From Janthinobacterium sp. BJB426 (GTDB lineage Bacteria; Pseudomonadota; Gammaproteobacteria; Burkholderiales; Burkholderiaceae_D), in NCBI RefSeq assembly GCF_002735705.1, contig NZ_PDZL01000004.1, positions 248,001 through 312,000 of the forward strand: a DNA stretch of 64,000 nt, read 5' to 3'. This document shows positions 51,723 through 59,970 of this stretch, piece after piece. Position 1 is the stretch's first letter; each line of letters begins with the position of its first letter. The translations under genes and the position numbers were made by a program. Under the pieces are notes generated by a model, which worked only from the letters and a program-made list of their open reading frames with translations, had not been told where the DNA came from and did not search any database.

Positions 51723-51752
51723 ACGTCGTTTGATCTGGCGCAAATTGCGGGT

Positions 51753-51779
51753 AAAAAAAAACCGCCCATCCGGGCGGTT
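51753..51779 (-). terminator. Rho-independent terminator of the cytochrome gene
   Basis: On the minus strand, stem AACCGCCC / GGGCGGTT with a T8 tract, 20 bp downstream of the cytochrome c stop. Confidence 0.88.
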
Positions 51780-51798
51780 CCTTGATACTGCACGTTGC

Positions 51799-52359
51799 TT
51801 ACTTGGCAGGTTCTGCGGCAGGAGCAGCGCCATCCGCGGCAGCGGCCGGTGCCGGCACTTCCGGTTCCTTGAATTTGCCGCCCGACGCGTTGGCGATGTA
51901 GACGACGGCGCGCGCTACTTCCACATCGTCGAGGTCGGGATTGCCGCCCTTGGCAGGCATCGCGCGCAAGCCTTCGATGGCGTGTTTCAGGACCGTATCG
52001 TAGCCCTGGGCCAGACGGGCCGACCAGCTGCCCGCGTCGCCAAATTTCGGTGCACCGGCCACGCCGGCGCCATGGCACGCCACGCAGGTCGCCGTGTACA
52101 CGGCTTCGCCGCTTTGCAGCACTTTCGGACCGCTGGCATCCTTGAAGGTAAAGCCGGCATTGGCCACCGGGCTCAAGCGCTCGGCAATGGCTTCCGGCGA
52201 CTGGCTGTCCGTACCGGCGCCCGTCAGTTTTTGCGCCGTGACGAACTGCACCAGCAGGATGATGCCGATGACGGTGATGAGGAAGAAGCCAGCTACGGCG
52301 GCAAGCAATTGTTTAGGCGTTTTGATCGCTGATTGTTGTTCGTTATGTGCGTCGCTCAT
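51799..52359 (-). CDS. Membrane-anchored c-type cytochrome (c5-like)
   Basis: 186 residues from ATG 52359 (AAGGA upstream). A single N-terminal membrane helix (LLAAVAGFFLITVIGIILLVQFV) anchors one heme domain with C92-V-A-C95-H96; the axial methionine is likely in LRAMPAKGG. The tail is Ala/Pro-rich. It would carry electrons to a terminal oxidase at the periplasmic face. The longer frame to 52455 has no ribosome site. Confidence 0.92.
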   Translation of the reverse strand: MSDAHNEQQSAIKTPKQLLAAVAGFFLITVIGIILLVQFVTAQKLTGAGTDSQSPEAIAERLSPVANAGFTFKDASGPKVLQSGEAVYTATCVACHGAGVAGAPKFGDAGSWSARLAQGYDTVLKHAIEGLRAMPAKGGNPDLDDVEVARAVVYIANASGGKFKEPEVPAPAAAADGAAPAAEPAK

Positions 52360-52558
52360 GATGTCCTTAGTCCAGATTTGAAACTGATGGCCGTGTAAGG
52401 TAGCATTTTTACATGCTTGTATGTAAACCTTTATGAAACCCACAATTATAGGCACAAAAATTGAGCAGCGACATGCAATTGCCAGCGATACGACAGTTTC
52501 CGTAGACGTAGGTAAAGAAAAACGGTATCCTTCGCATCACTTCAGAAATTCCCCCTAC

Positions 52559-52634
52559 GCGGCTGTAGCTCAGTGGATAGAGTATTGGCCTCCGAAGCCA
52601 AGGGTCGTGGGTTCGATCCCCGCCAGCCGCACCA
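52559..52634 (+). tRNA. tRNA-Arg (anticodon CCG)
   Basis: A 76-nt cloverleaf: acceptor GCGGCTG / CAGCCGC, anticodon loop CTCCGAA, T loop TTCGATC, encoded ACCA end. The 3' half is the integration site of the island that follows. Confidence 0.97.
52587..52634 (+). repeat. attL: tRNA-Arg 3' segment
   Basis: Identical over 48 bp to 58543-58590. It covers the anticodon arm to the CCA end, so the tRNA remains intact after integration. Confidence 0.92.
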
Positions 52635-52717
52635 GTTTTTCTCCAAAAAATCAACTACTTAGTTGCTGCATTGCTTTGCGATGTAAGGCGTTATTTCGCA
52701 TATTTTGGCACACTCCT

Positions 52718-52736
52718 TGTGCCAAAATTGTGCCAA
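52718..52736 (+). repeat. 19-bp repeat near left end of the island
   Basis: TGTGCCAAAATTGTGCCAA, identical to 58476-58494 at the other end. Two direct TGTGCCAA units, with an inverted TTGGCACA just upstream, are the pattern of integrase arm-type sites. Confidence 0.7.
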
Positions 52737-52739
52737 CGT

Positions 52740-53378
52740 TTACGGCCCCTGTTGTTGCTCTTTCTCTCGGCTCTTCAATATCATTTTTTGTAACGTATTC
52801 CACTCTTGACTCTGAAATTCCTTCCAGCGTTCTATTGAAGCTTTGTCTGTTGGATTTACTTCTATTTTCGACATCACTGAGCCCAACAGCACCCACTGCG
52901 TGAAGTGTGGACGTGATGAGCATACCAACGCGATCATTTCCGCTGTTGGTTGTGCTTTTCCTAAAAAAACCGCCTTCCACTCCTCAGCTGCAATCTCATC
53001 TTTCGACCGCTCCTGGAGATAGGCAAAAAGTGAATCTCCTTTAGGGGATGCCCATTCGGCTATTACCCAGTTTAGTCGGTCGCCCATTGTCTCTCCTTGC
53101 CGGCGTGTCGGAGGACTAGTCAAGAAGGGGAAGTCCTCCTTGCTTGGTCTTTTCACGCCTTCCAGGATCCAACTTTCATCTTCCGGAAATTTTGTTGTCC
53201 AAAATTCAATCAGTGGTGAGGTTGCCTCTTGCTTTTTGTAGAAGAAATTCTTCCATCTTGATGCGGGAATCCCGCTTGCCTCTTCCAGCAACCTAAATTT
53301 TCCTCGATCACCAAATCGATGTTCGATCTGCTGGCGAAGACGTTCGCTCAACTCAACATCTTTATTCGTTCTGGTCAT
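52740..53378 (-). CDS. Unknown protein with two similar HTH-like halves
   Basis: 212 residues, soluble. Residues about 12-75 and 100-165 share the pattern L-x3-I, a loop with G, L-x5, an I-x4-W-x3-F segment, K-x-(Q)-A/P-T, then P-x4-W-(I/V)-L-x-G. Each half looks like a small HTH domain resembling phage repressors (GKFRLLEEASGIPASRWKNFFYKK). A basic tail (MILKSREKEQQQGP) follows. A transcriptional regulator of the element is the best guess. Divergent from the HTH-Zot gene. Confidence 0.65.
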   Translation of the reverse strand: MTRTNKDVELSERLRQQIEHRFGDRGKFRLLEEASGIPASRWKNFFYKKQEATSPLIEFWTTKFPEDESWILEGVKRPSKEDFPFLTSPPTRRQGETMGDRLNWVIAEWASPKGDSLFAYLQERSKDEIAAEEWKAVFLGKAQPTAEMIALVCSSRPHFTQWVLLGSVMSKIEVNPTDKASIERWKEFQSQEWNTLQKMILKSREKEQQQGP

Positions 53379-53505
53379 TCGTCTTGTCCTTTGTATGTAC
53401 GAATTGTGACGAGTTTGAGGTTATGTTGCAACGAAATGCAATACAGTGTATATTTCATACACCATGTAGAAAATATACACCATTCAGAAGACTATTCACT
53501 TTCAC

Positions 53506-53925
53506 ATGAAATTAACCTTGTTGAGCGTAGATCAGTTGGCGGAGCTGATTCACAAGTCGCCTTCTAGCGTCCGTAGTGATGCTTCGCGTAATCCAACGAC
53601 ATTGCCTCCAATTTGCCGACTGCCGGGCAATAAGCGTCTGCTCTGGCGTATAGAGGACGTGTCAACTTGGCTCGAAAAATTTGTCGTTAAGCCAGTCAGT
53701 GCCACACCTGGGATGGTTGTGCACGTACGCGTTGCCGGTGAGGTCTATGTGGGGTGGCGGCGTTACATCGTGATAGCGGATGCAACCGGACGAATGCACT
53801 ACGAGTCACCAGAGCTATTCGTGGGTAGCGGTTTGATGCTTCAAGGTGATGTGAATGGACAACGCATCACGACATTTTCAGGGCAACCTCTAGTGCAGTC
53901 GACAGGTGTAGGAGCAAGCAGATGA
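53506..53925 (+). CDS. HTH domain fused to Zot-like C-terminal tail (phage remnant)
   Basis: 139 residues. Residues 1-62 are an AlpA/MerR-like helix-turn-helix (LLSVDQLAELIHKSPSSVRSD, DVSTWLEKFV). Residues 70-135 (GMVVHVRVAGEVYVGWRR, VNGQRITTFSGQ) resemble the periplasmic C-terminal domain of filamentous-phage Zot/gpI proteins. The two parts come from different phage genes and suggest a large internal deletion joined in frame. It overlaps by ATGA the start of the secretin remnant, the normal order gpI-gpIV. Confidence 0.55.
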   Translation: MKLTLLSVDQLAELIHKSPSSVRSDASRNPTTLPPICRLPGNKRLLWRIEDVSTWLEKFVVKPVSATPGMVVHVRVAGEVYVGWRRYIVIADATGRMHYESPELFVGSGLMLQGDVNGQRITTFSGQPLVQSTGVGASR

Positions 53926-54502
53926 TGCGCGGATTCTCGATTCTGTCATGCTCGGTATGCTCCTAGATGTTTACGGCTATTCAGCTACGATGGAGAGCGG
54001 TGTAACTGTAGTCTGTAAGAAGGCAGAGAAAAAAGCCGAAGCTGAGGAATTTACAGCGACGGTGATCTTCCGTCCCGAGTATCGTGAGGTAGGTTATCTG
54101 GTCGAGTTGACCTCGACTCTCGTTCGAGGTGTGTTCGCAAATAAGCGAACTTCTGCACCGGCGCTGGCTGTTGGCGGTGAGGATAGATCAAATCAATCTG
54201 GTCAATCAAATCAAGCGCCCATGGTGCAATCTTCCGCCTCCTCTGGCACTACGTTCCGTGCCAGCACTGGTGATGATTTTTTAATTTTCTCTGGTACAGA
54301 CAAGGAAGCTGACAAGCTACGCAAGTTGCTGACGCAACTGGACACTCCAGCTGGAGAGGTTCTTATCAAGGGGTACGTGTATGAGGTAGGAAAGTCTGAC
54401 AATGAACAGGCTGCGCTCGACCTTTTCGTATCTGCATTGAAGGACAAAGTTTCAGTGTCGATAGCCGGGGCTAGTGCCAGGCACAAGAGACTGGCGATAT
54501 GA
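53922..54502 (+). pseudogene. Broken filamentous-phage secretin (gpIV-like)
   Basis: The start at 53922 (MMRGFSILSCSVC) ends at a stop after 14 codons. A second frame from 53948 (184 residues) holds the body: GYSATMESGVTVVCKK, then DDFLIFSGTDKEADKLRKLLTQLDTPAGEVLIKGYVYEVGK, resembling N1-domain sequences of phage secretins. The signal peptide and N0 region are lost or frameshifted, and the C-terminal barrel is absent. Not functional as a secretin. Confidence 0.55.
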
Positions 54503-54713
54503 GTGGGATGGATATGAGACCTTGATTCCTACCGTAAAGGGGTTGTTTTGCCCAGAATGTGATGATGTTGTGACGTGTGATGAGCATACTGTGCGTCTTG
54601 AGGACCTTATGCTTGTTTTTCGGAAGAGGGTCGTTGAAGGGCGGCGCAAGTCGACGTGTGACCTTTCAAAGGTCTCCTGTGACCTGTATGCGGGTCGCGA
54701 CTGCACCTTGTAG
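54474..54713 (+). pseudogene. MqsA-type antitoxin fragment
   Basis: 79 residues with YETLIPTVKGLFCPECDDVV and a following helix (EHTVRLEDLMLVFRKRVVE), like the zinc-binding N-domain of MqsA/HigA-2 antitoxins. Only one of the two CxxC pairs remains and no DNA-binding HTH follows. The frame begins inside the secretin remnant, so this is another deletion join. No MqsR toxin was found. Confidence 0.45.
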
Positions 54714-55495
54714 CGCTTGGTTGGCTGGACATGACGTTGATAGGTAAAGAGGAGTCACTACCCTACGCGGATCGTATATTGCTTGCCAGCTTTGGTCCTT
54801 GCGTACCGAAAAAAGGGCGATTTGAGGCCCGCGAGGGCTGGAGCGAAGCGGAACCCTTTTTGCCTCACGGTGGCATGTAGGAGCGTTTTGGCCGGTCGTC
54901 CCGGCCAGCGACGATGCCGGCCGGTGGTTGTCGCAGGCTTTGGGTTCAGTACTGCGAAGATTCAAGGAGCAAAAGTAGGAGCACATCACAACTTGTCCTT
55001 GTGATGGAACTGACGCGCCTTTAGCCAATAGGAAAATTTTAGCCGCTAAAATTTCTGTACAGCGCGGTAGTCGCATTTTTCAATCGTCAGGTCGCAGCAG
55101 TGAAACGAGCTACCTCACTACAGGAACTACATTGCATGCATAGTGCATTTTGATGCCCGTATCCGTGCAAAATTTTGCTGTATCGAAGGTAGTTGTATGG
55201 CGTAGTTTGTATAAAAGCCTACCTTGACGCCACAGTTGTTACGTCACCATTACCAGTGTGCGCGGTCAGGCAAGACTGCGCGTTTCGTATCAGGCTCGTG
55301 ACTCACCATTTTGGGAGCTATCATGACGAACCAGAATGGTTCCACTCAACAGTCATACGACCGCGTCGAGTCGGGTACGGTACTTGAGTCGAACAAGCGG
55401 GAGCTACGTACACCGTTGACTGTGCGGGACGGTTGAGAAAGGTGTGATGGAGGTGGTCTACTGGATCAGGCTCAGAGAGGCAAGTTTTACATGTT
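54714..55495. other. Noncoding or eroded segment of the island
   Basis: No convincing gene. It has a GC-rich hairpin-like stretch near 54810-54860 (AAAAAAGGG with a distant CCCTTTTT) and a perfect palindrome at 55034-55054 (AAATTTTAG-CCG-CTAAAATTT), both reminiscent of phage intergenic regions that hold replication or packaging signals. Two tiny frames, 55323-55436 (37 codons) and 55447-55548 (33 codons, overlapping the antisense gene), could be remnants of small phage proteins but are not called. Confidence 0.5.
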
Positions 55496-55963
55496 TCACG
55501 GTATGTCTGTCTGAAGTATTTGACCGTTACCAATGGCAATGCAAGTAAGAAATTCTAGCCGGGGATCATGGCTTAGCTGACCTTCAAGCAAGTTGATGGA
55601 AAGGGATTGGCTTCTACGATGCCTTACCGTTATTCTCTCCAAGCATTCAGACATGTACTCGCGAAATTCTTCGCTGAGCGTTGTACTATCAATCATCGCT
55701 TGATGATAGGCAACAAGAGCCAGGTATGCCGGCTCACCATCGAGCACAAAATAGTTGCCAACTGGTATCGCGTTGGTTGGGTACTCTCGCCGTAGCTGCT
55801 TACGAAGATCATTGATCTCTGCTGGCTCATCGGGCGAACAGTGATAAATAGCGAAGTAGTACTCAGCAAATCTCTCGTCCGTTCCATCTAGACTGCGCTC
55901 TAATGTTGTTATGGAGGAAAATCGCAGATTTCCATTTGATGTTGAGTTTGCTCTTTTAATCAT
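55496..55963 (-). CDS. Unknown soluble protein in the island
   Basis: 155 residues, mixed charge, no signal or membrane helix. Internal stretch DERFAEYYFAIYHCSPDEPAEINDLRKQLRREYP is acidic and aromatic. No family recognised. The upstream region is AT-rich. Codon use is less GC-biased than neighbouring chromosomal genes, supporting acquisition by transfer. Confidence 0.55.
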   Translation of the reverse strand: MIKRANSTSNGNLRFSSITTLERSLDGTDERFAEYYFAIYHCSPDEPAEINDLRKQLRREYPTNAIPVGNYFVLDGEPAYLALVAYHQAMIDSTTLSEEFREYMSECLERITVRHRRSQSLSINLLEGQLSHDPRLEFLTCIAIGNGQILQTDIP

Positions 55964-56129
55964 GTGTATGTTCCTCTCGGCTATCGGCGTGCATGCCTAA
56001 TGATAGCGTCTCTTAAGAAAAATATAAAAAAATCTAGATGTTGAGGTTTTTTCTGAGTATTTGGCAAAGTAGCTCACTTGACAATGACCAGTCGTGAAGA
56101 TACCCTATTTATTTCCTTGGAGAAATTTT

Positions 56130-56594
56130 TTGAAAAAATTTATTGTTGCTTTATCTGTATTAATATTTTCCATTTCGACACATGCACAAATAATTGAACA
56201 TAATGGCATGTATATATCGCCATACTGCGCAGTTAATGATCATGAGTTTAGTTCGATGCCAGGAATCACCTCTTATCGAAACTACATTGATGGGGCTGCA
56301 TTTCGTAAACCTGACGGTGGGCTTTTAGCCGTACCTTTAGAGCATGGGATTGGCTGTAAGGTCACAATTCGTGAAGAGGAGAAAAAGCTAATCGCTCATA
56401 TTATTGTTCGGCGAGTTTCATTTGAACCTCTTGTCAGGGATAAAGAAGAAATATTGTTAGTGATGCCTAAATCTCGTACTGATTTATGGGAACACGATGT
56501 AGATTTAAGTACTGTAGATAAAGTCGAATTTATTCGGGGTGAGGTTCCGTTAGATATGAATGTAATTGTAGGGGTTGTGCGTACTAAACCTTAG
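56130..56594 (+). CDS. Small exported protein of unknown function (AT-rich)
   Basis: I choose TTG 56130 (GGAGA 6 nt upstream): it gives 154 residues starting MKKFIVALSVLIFSISTHAQ, a good signal peptide. The ATG at 56094 would put 12 odd residues before it. The mature protein has C and Y residues near its start (MYISPYCAVNDHEF) and a charged centre. No known family. Low GC suggests recent transfer. Confidence 0.6.
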   Translation: MKKFIVALSVLIFSISTHAQIIEHNGMYISPYCAVNDHEFSSMPGITSYRNYIDGAAFRKPDGGLLAVPLEHGIGCKVTIREEEKKLIAHIIVRRVSFEPLVRDKEEILLVMPKSRTDLWEHDVDLSTVDKVEFIRGEVPLDMNVIVGVVRTKP

Positions 56595-56674
56595 AATAGA
56601 ATCATTCCCGCGTAATAATTTTTATATAGATTTTTTGTCTACTTTAATTTTTGCTGTGATAATTAGGGTGTGAA

Positions 56675-57433
56675 ATGGAAAGATATATCTGGAAATCTGG
56701 TGTTTCAAGAAATCATTGTCCTCAATGGATTTGTCCTGAATGTGAGGTTGGGCGAGCTAAATTAATTAAAGATTTATTTACTTCGCATGAAACACAGAGA
56801 TCAAAAAATGAAGTGAACGATGATTATTTTCATCCTGAAAATCGTGTGTATGGTTTCTCTACATGGGCAGTGTGCGACAATGAAAAATGCCAGCAGAAAT
56901 TTTGTATTTCTGGAATAGGTGGAAATGAGCCAGATGTAGATGCAGATGGTGAGCAGTGCTGGACAGAGTATTTTTTGCCGAAGTACTGTTTTCCAATGCC
57001 AAAAATAATAAAAATTCCCAAGGCGACTCCATGGGCTATTACTGCTGAGCTTACTGCCACCTTTCCACTTTTCTGGTTGAACAGAGAGGCCTGCGCTGGT
57101 CGAATTCGTGTTTCAATTGAAAGGTTACTTGATGATCTTGGTGTGGATAAAGAAGGAACAGCAAAAAATGGTAATCGGTTTGATATAAAATTGCATGACC
57201 GTATAAAATTATTTGAAGAGACAAATAAAAATGTCGGTCAAATATTGATGGCTTTGAAATCCCTTGGGAACTCAGGCAGTCATTCTGGCTCGCTCTGGGG
57301 GAGTGGAGTTACTCAGGATGACTTATTGGATGCTTTTGATATTATCGAGCATGCTCTGATGGAGTTATTCGAAAATCGCTCTGCAGAGGTGGCAGCTATT
57401 TCTGCAAAAATGCAAGCAAAACATAAAAAATGA
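56675..57433 (+). CDS. DUF4145 domain protein (AT-rich cargo)
   Basis: 252 residues. Three CxxC-like pairs in the first half (CPQWICPEC, CDNEKC) suggest a zinc ribbon; the second half has the helical DUF4145 segment with AGRIRVSIERLLDDLGV and SLGNSGSHSG. DUF4145 proteins often appear in islands and defence-related contexts, but a mechanism is not established. It has low GC like the neighbouring exported gene. Confidence 0.7.
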   Translation: MERYIWKSGVSRNHCPQWICPECEVGRAKLIKDLFTSHETQRSKNEVNDDYFHPENRVYGFSTWAVCDNEKCQQKFCISGIGGNEPDVDADGEQCWTEYFLPKYCFPMPKIIKIPKATPWAITAELTATFPLFWLNREACAGRIRVSIERLLDDLGVDKEGTAKNGNRFDIKLHDRIKLFEETNKNVGQILMALKSLGNSGSHSGSLWGSGVTQDDLLDAFDIIEHALMELFENRSAEVAAISAKMQAKHKK

Positions 57434-57460
57434 AATCTAAAATCTACTTGAAAATATCTT

Positions 57461-58441
57461 TTAATTTAATTTCTGTGCTATATCTTCTGCGCGTAAATTC
57501 GTATAGCGCTTCAACATGTCCAAAGTTTTATGACCGGTTATAGTCGCTACCTCCATTACGTTCAACCCTTTTTCAAAAAATCTACTTGTTGCTTCGTGGC
57601 GTAAGTCATGAAATCTTAGTCCGATTATGTTGCCTCGATGAGGTTCGCAAGCTCTTTCAAATGCTTGACTCATAGACTCAGCTCGTAGTGTGAATATCTT
57701 TCCTTCATTCTTTGAACCAAAGTCTTTTAACGCCTTGATTGCAGCTTTCGACAGTGGAACCGTGCGAGGTACATCTGTCTTTGTCTTTGGTAGATGTACC
57801 GTTTGTTTTTTTAAGTCAACTTCGTTCCAGGACAACGAGGCCAGCTCGCTTCGGCGCATACCTGTTTCGACCGCCAAGATAACAATTGTTTGCAATTCTG
57901 CGGAGCCAGTGATTTCTAAAATCTTGCTAATTTCCTCTTCCGTTACCCTACGATCACGACCGCGAGGCTTGGCTGGCTTACGTACTTGAGCAGTTGGTAA
58001 GCCTCCAGGAAGGGAGATGCCCCAGTCCATAGTTGCCGTTTTAAGTACTCGGTTCAACAGGTTGATTTCGTGAATCACGGACTGGGGTCCGACGACCTTC
58101 AAGCGTTGGTCACGAAACCTTGCAACTTGAGTTGAATTCAGACTGGCCAGGCGGTAATCTCCAAATGCTTCCACCAATGTTTTGATGCGAGATTTGTCGG
58201 ACTGTTCGCTGCGCTTGGTCGGGAGTACTTCAGTGGCGAATCGTTGAAGCACGTCTTTGACCAGCGTCGCTTCAGCTTCAGTGCGAGAAACGAACACGCC
58301 GCGCTCCATTTCGGACTCAATGATGGTTGCCCAGCGTTTGGCATCGGCTTCCTTGGTGAAGGTCTTAGTTTGAGTAGGGTAGCCGCGCTTACGAATTTGT
58401 ACGTGGTACTGGCCTTCGCCTTTTTTGCGGATGGTTGGCAT
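57461..58441 (-). CDS. Tyrosine site-specific integrase
   Basis: 326 residues from ATG 58441. N-terminal SAM-like/core-binding region (FATEVLPTKRSEQSDKSRIKTLVEAFGDYRLASL) and catalytic domain with the Arg in ETGMRRSELASLSW, HDLRHEATSRFF and the nucleophile Tyr in GHKTLDMLKRYTNLRAEDIA. It is 102 bp from attR, facing inward, and is the obvious agent of integration at the tRNA. The upstream frame to 58483 lacks a ribosome site. Confidence 0.93.
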   Translation of the reverse strand: MPTIRKKGEGQYHVQIRKRGYPTQTKTFTKEADAKRWATIIESEMERGVFVSRTEAEATLVKDVLQRFATEVLPTKRSEQSDKSRIKTLVEAFGDYRLASLNSTQVARFRDQRLKVVGPQSVIHEINLLNRVLKTATMDWGISLPGGLPTAQVRKPAKPRGRDRRVTEEEISKILEITGSAELQTIVILAVETGMRRSELASLSWNEVDLKKQTVHLPKTKTDVPRTVPLSKAAIKALKDFGSKNEGKIFTLRAESMSQAFERACEPHRGNIIGLRFHDLRHEATSRFFEKGLNVMEVATITGHKTLDMLKRYTNLRAEDIAQKLN

Positions 58442-58475
58442 GGGATCTGTTGGCAACGTTAGAATAAGGCAACAG

Positions 58476-58494
58476 TGTGCCAAAATTGTGCCAA
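58476..58494 (+). repeat. 19-bp repeat near right end of the island
   Basis: Same sequence as 52718-52736 and in the same orientation; it lies just upstream of the integrase start. Confidence 0.7.
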
Positions 58495-58542
58495 GAAAGG
58501 TAAAATATATCGCTAATGCCCATGGATGCTAGTGCTAATTTG

Positions 58543-58590
58543 GGCCTCCGAAGCCAAGGGTCGTGGGTTCGATCCCCGCCAGCCGCACCA
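58543..58590 (+). repeat. attR: displaced 3' end of tRNA-Arg
   Basis: 48 bp identical to 52587-52634, lacking the 5' half of the tRNA. It marks the right boundary of the element. Confidence 0.92.
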
Positions 58591-58775
58591 AGATGTCCCC
58601 CGTCGTTTCCCTCAATTATTCCCCCTCTGTTCGCAGTTGATGGCTGGCCCTGTGTCTGTTCGACTTGCCGTCAAGGCGCCGTGTCGTGCTTGTTCCTGCA
58701 CACATTGTTATACTATTTTGGTTGCGTTTATTGCGTTTGACTCGTAAGCTTGAATGAAAAGCAGGGAGGAATGCC

Positions 58776-59240
58776 ATGTCGAATGTAATCGATCGTCTGG
58801 AAAATAAAGAAGACCTGGAACTGGCGAAAGCGGCGCAGCGCTGCCTGGTCAGTGCGCTGGATCATTCGCGTGCCGTGCAGATTGCCGTTCTGGAAGAGGG
58901 AGCGCAAGACTTGGGCGATGCCCCCTTGCTGCGCTTGCCGCCGAATGTGTTGCGCCTGTTTGCCGATGTCTTGGGTACCCTGGCGCAAGGTAAGGCCGTG
59001 ACGGTCATGCCGAAGGAACATGATGTGACGACGCAGGAAGCGGCGATGTATTTGAATATGTCGCGGCCTTATCTGGTGCGTCTGCTCGAGGCTGGGAAGA
59101 TTCCCCATCATAAGGTGGGTACGCACCGCCGGTTGCGCTTTGAGGATGTGGTGCAATACAAGGATGAGCGCAAACGGCGTTCGCAACAGGCCTTGCAGGC
59201 CTTGGCAGATCAGGCGCAGGAGCTTGAACTGGGGTACTGA
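58776..59240 (+). CDS. HTH antitoxin-like protein (excisionase type)
   Basis: 154 residues with a C-terminal DNA-binding helix-turn-helix (VTTQEAAMYLNMSRPYLVRLLEAGKIPHHKVGTHRRLRFEDVVQY). It is preceded by GGGAGGA and its stop overlaps the PIN gene start (TGATG), so the pair is translationally coupled. It is the likely antitoxin and autorepressor of the operon. Confidence 0.82.
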   Translation: MSNVIDRLENKEDLELAKAAQRCLVSALDHSRAVQIAVLEEGAQDLGDAPLLRLPPNVLRLFADVLGTLAQGKAVTVMPKEHDVTTQEAAMYLNMSRPYLVRLLEAGKIPHHKVGTHRRLRFEDVVQYKDERKRRSQQALQALADQAQELELGY

Positions 59241-59818
59241 TGGCCGGATACTACCGTTACACTGCCGTCCTCGATGCCTGTGTGTTGTACCCGGCACCCT
59301 TGCGCGATTTATTGCTGAGTTTGGCGGCGGACGGTATCTTCAGCGCACGCTGGACTGCGCAGATACAGGAGGAGTGGCAGCGCAACTTGCTGCTCAAGCG
59401 GCCTGATCTGGACCCTTCGGCCTTGGCGCGCACCAGCGCGCTGATGGCCGAGGCAGTGGGGGACGGCGTAATCGAGTCATACGAATATCTGATTGATGCC
59501 TTGGTCTTGCCCGATGCCGACGACCGGCACGTGTTGGCGGCAGCCATCGTGGGGCATGCAGACGCTATCGTCACATTCAATCTCAAAGACTTCCCGGACG
59601 CGATCATGCGAGGGCACAACATTGAAGTCTTGCACCCCGATGATTTTCTGGTGGCGCAGTATGAACTCGCGCCGATACGCATGCTCAGTGTCGTCAAGGA
59701 AAACCGGGCGCGATTGCGAAAACCAACCAGATCCGCCGCCGAACTGATTGCCACTTACGAAGCGCAAGGCTTGCCGCAACTGGGCAAGTTGCTGCGTTCC
59801 GCGATTGCCTTGCTCTAG
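59240..59818 (+). CDS. PIN domain toxin-like RNase
   Basis: 192 residues; the N-terminal catalytic aspartate is in YTAVLDACVLYP and further acidic residues in LPDADDRHVLAAAI and TFNLKDFP, as in PIN nucleases. It is longer than VapC toxins (about 130), so it belongs to the larger PIN family partnered with the preceding HTH protein. Substrate unknown. Confidence 0.85.
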   Translation: MAGYYRYTAVLDACVLYPAPLRDLLLSLAADGIFSARWTAQIQEEWQRNLLLKRPDLDPSALARTSALMAEAVGDGVIESYEYLIDALVLPDADDRHVLAAAIVGHADAIVTFNLKDFPDAIMRGHNIEVLHPDDFLVAQYELAPIRMLSVVKENRARLRKPTRSAAELIATYEAQGLPQLGKLLRSAIALL

Positions 59819-59970
59819 CGCCCGCTCCCATCGCTCCGCTGCTACCCTTGAAATACATGCCTGCGTTTTTCTGAGGCTTGAACTGCCGTTTTTTCAGGCA
59901 TGATCCTGCCTGAAACATCCCTGACGCCCCTGCCGTTGTCGCTTTGCAACCTCCAAAGTCCTTCCAGCGC

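Larger units (their letters stand above)
52587..58590. mobile_element. 6-kb integrative element or decayed filamentous prophage in tRNA-Arg
   Basis: Bounded by a 48-bp direct repeat of the tRNA 3' end, with a tyrosine integrase at the right end reading inward. Base composition is visibly lower in GC than the surroundings, especially 56.0-58.5 kb. Contents: an unknown protein with duplicated HTH-like halves, an HTH-Zot tail fusion, a broken secretin, an MqsA-like fragment, a long noncoding segment, three unknown cargo genes and the integrase. Structural genes for a virion are missing, so it is probably defective. Confidence 0.85.

Noticed and set aside
58543..58590. Second tRNA-Arg gene
   Set aside because: Only the 3' half is present; no 5' acceptor or D arm, so it is attR.
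58516..58740. 74-codon frame across attR
   Set aside because: It translates the tRNA 3' segment and has no homology-like features.
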